Below the pieces are notes generated by a model. That model worked only from the letters and a program-made list of their open reading frames with translations. It searched no databases and was not told where the DNA came from. A program made the translations under genes and the position numbers. Positions 63,502 through 64,000 of a stretch of DNA of 64,000 bases are shown here, piece after piece. Source of the DNA: Dyadobacter linearis. Lineage in GTDB: Bacteria; Bacteroidota; Bacteroidia; Cytophagales; Spirosomataceae. The stretch lies in assembly GCF_907165045.1 (NCBI RefSeq), contig NZ_CAJRAU010000002.1:310001-374000 (forward strand). Direction: 5' to 3'. Position 1 is the first letter of the stretch. Every line of letters begins with the position of its first letter.

Positions 63502-64000
63502 TTTGTTTGCGTGGTTTGGTTAGTGGAATTACCAGAAGCTGCCTGTTTAGAAAGTTCAGCTTTCAATTCATCAATTTGATTTTGCAGGCTTTTATAGCCA
63601 ACAAGCTCCTTTTGCAATGCAGCAAATTCTTCATCTTTTGCTTTTAATGCTTTTACTGATTCAATCAGGTGAGGAATTAAGCCGATGTAGTTGACTGATT
63701 TGAATCCTTTTTCATCTGTACTAACTAATTCAGGGAAATATTGCTCAACATCCTGTGCAATAAGGCCGGTTTGAAGTTGTTGCGTTCTTGTTGTGTCCTT
63801 CCAGTAATAGTGCTGGCCTTTTAGGTTATTGATACTACCTAGGCTATTGCACAATGGAGCGAAGTCACGTTTAAGCCTTCGATCAGATGAATGATGAGTT
63901 CCTACTAGAAAGCCTTCTCCGCCACTATTAACCCAAAATTTCCAATCTCCTCCAATAAAAAAGCCTACTTCACTATCTTGTTTCATACCCACGAATGCAG
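63498..64000 (-). CDS. Tail-fibre-type protein with S74 chaperone domain (5' end outside window)
   Basis: The frame is open beyond base 63992 to the window edge, so only the C-terminal ~165 residues are present. The segment SDRRLKRDFAPL carries the Ser/Lys motif of the intramolecular chaperone peptidase S74 family, which auto-cleaves the C-terminus of trimeric fibres. VGFFIGGDWKFWVNSGGEGF comes before it, and a coiled coil (ALKAKDEEFAALQKELVGYK) after it. In Cytophagales these proteins are common outside phages as secreted repeat proteins. It overlaps the following T9SS-tailed gene by 4 bp. Confidence 0.85.
   Translation of the reverse strand, partial: AFVGMKQDSEVGFFIGGDWKFWVNSGGEGFLVGTHHSSDRRLKRDFAPLCNSLGSINNLKGQHYYWKDTTRTQQLQTGLIAQDVEQYFPELVSTDEKGFKSVNYIGLIPHLIESVKALKAKDEEFAALQKELVGYKSLQNQIDELKAELSKQAASGNSTNQTTQTK

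Overview
This 64 kb window looks like chromosomal DNA of a Bacteroidota bacterium, most likely a Cytophagales/Spirosomaceae member such as Dyadobacter (inferred, not searched). Reasons: a SusC/SusD pair, several proteins with type IX secretion (T9SS) C-terminal sorting domains, outer-membrane OMP_b-brl_3 and BBP2-type barrels, a YtxJ bacillithiol-system protein, few Shine-Dalgarno sequences, and promoters of the Bacteroidota type (TTTG then TANNTTTG). I saw no rRNA, tRNA, CRISPR array, insertion sequence or prophage.

Layout. 1-2.6 kb: end of a susC gene and its susD. 2.6-6.4 kb: a seven-repeat delta-60 propeller protein with a T9SS tail, then a 5'-nucleotidase split into two overlapping genes. 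6.4-9.9 kb (minus): a CPA1 Na+/H+ antiporter with a one-base frameshift near its C-terminus, a cytochrome P450 and Dps. 10.1-11.0 kb: SYLF and KTSC proteins. 11.0-18.7 kb (minus): a four-gene unit of planctomycete-type PSD1 cytochrome, DUF1501, esterase and GMC oxidoreductase. 18.8-25.1 kb: zinc metallopeptidase, DUF4287, single-domain response regulator, DeoR regulator, histidine kinase and a large outer-membrane barrel. 25.4-32.3 kb: two exported-looking PLP enzymes, YtxJ, a toxin-like/XRE pair and a SASA-type esterase with a T9SS tail. 32.6-35.0 kb: a MhqO/MhqD-like ring-cleaving dioxygenase and hydrolase, a 14-bp tandem repeat, a terminator-promoter overlap and a Crp/Fnr regulator. 35-44.7 kb: stress and housekeeping genes including GH13, an MBL-fold hydrolase, DNA ligase D and DUF72.

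Two regions stand out. At 44.8-48.2 kb a cyclic-nucleotide-binding-fold histidine kinase, a receiver/glutaredoxin-like/thioredoxin-reductase-like fusion lacking the usual redox cysteines, and a UBP-type zinc finger form a tight gene set that looks like a signalling flavoenzyme system. At 50.1-60.8 kb a complete Kdp potassium-uptake locus is rebuilt around an NtrC-type sigma-54 activator in place of KdpE. It has a 27-residue extra membrane peptide next to KdpF, an orphan antitoxin-like gene antisense between kdpB and kdpC, an outer-membrane porin, and a KdpD sensor split into two genes.

60.8-64 kb (minus): a CocE-type hydrolase, a T9SS-tailed protein and the end of an S74 tail-fibre-type protein. 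All functions are assigned by reading motifs and family resemblance; no database search was run.
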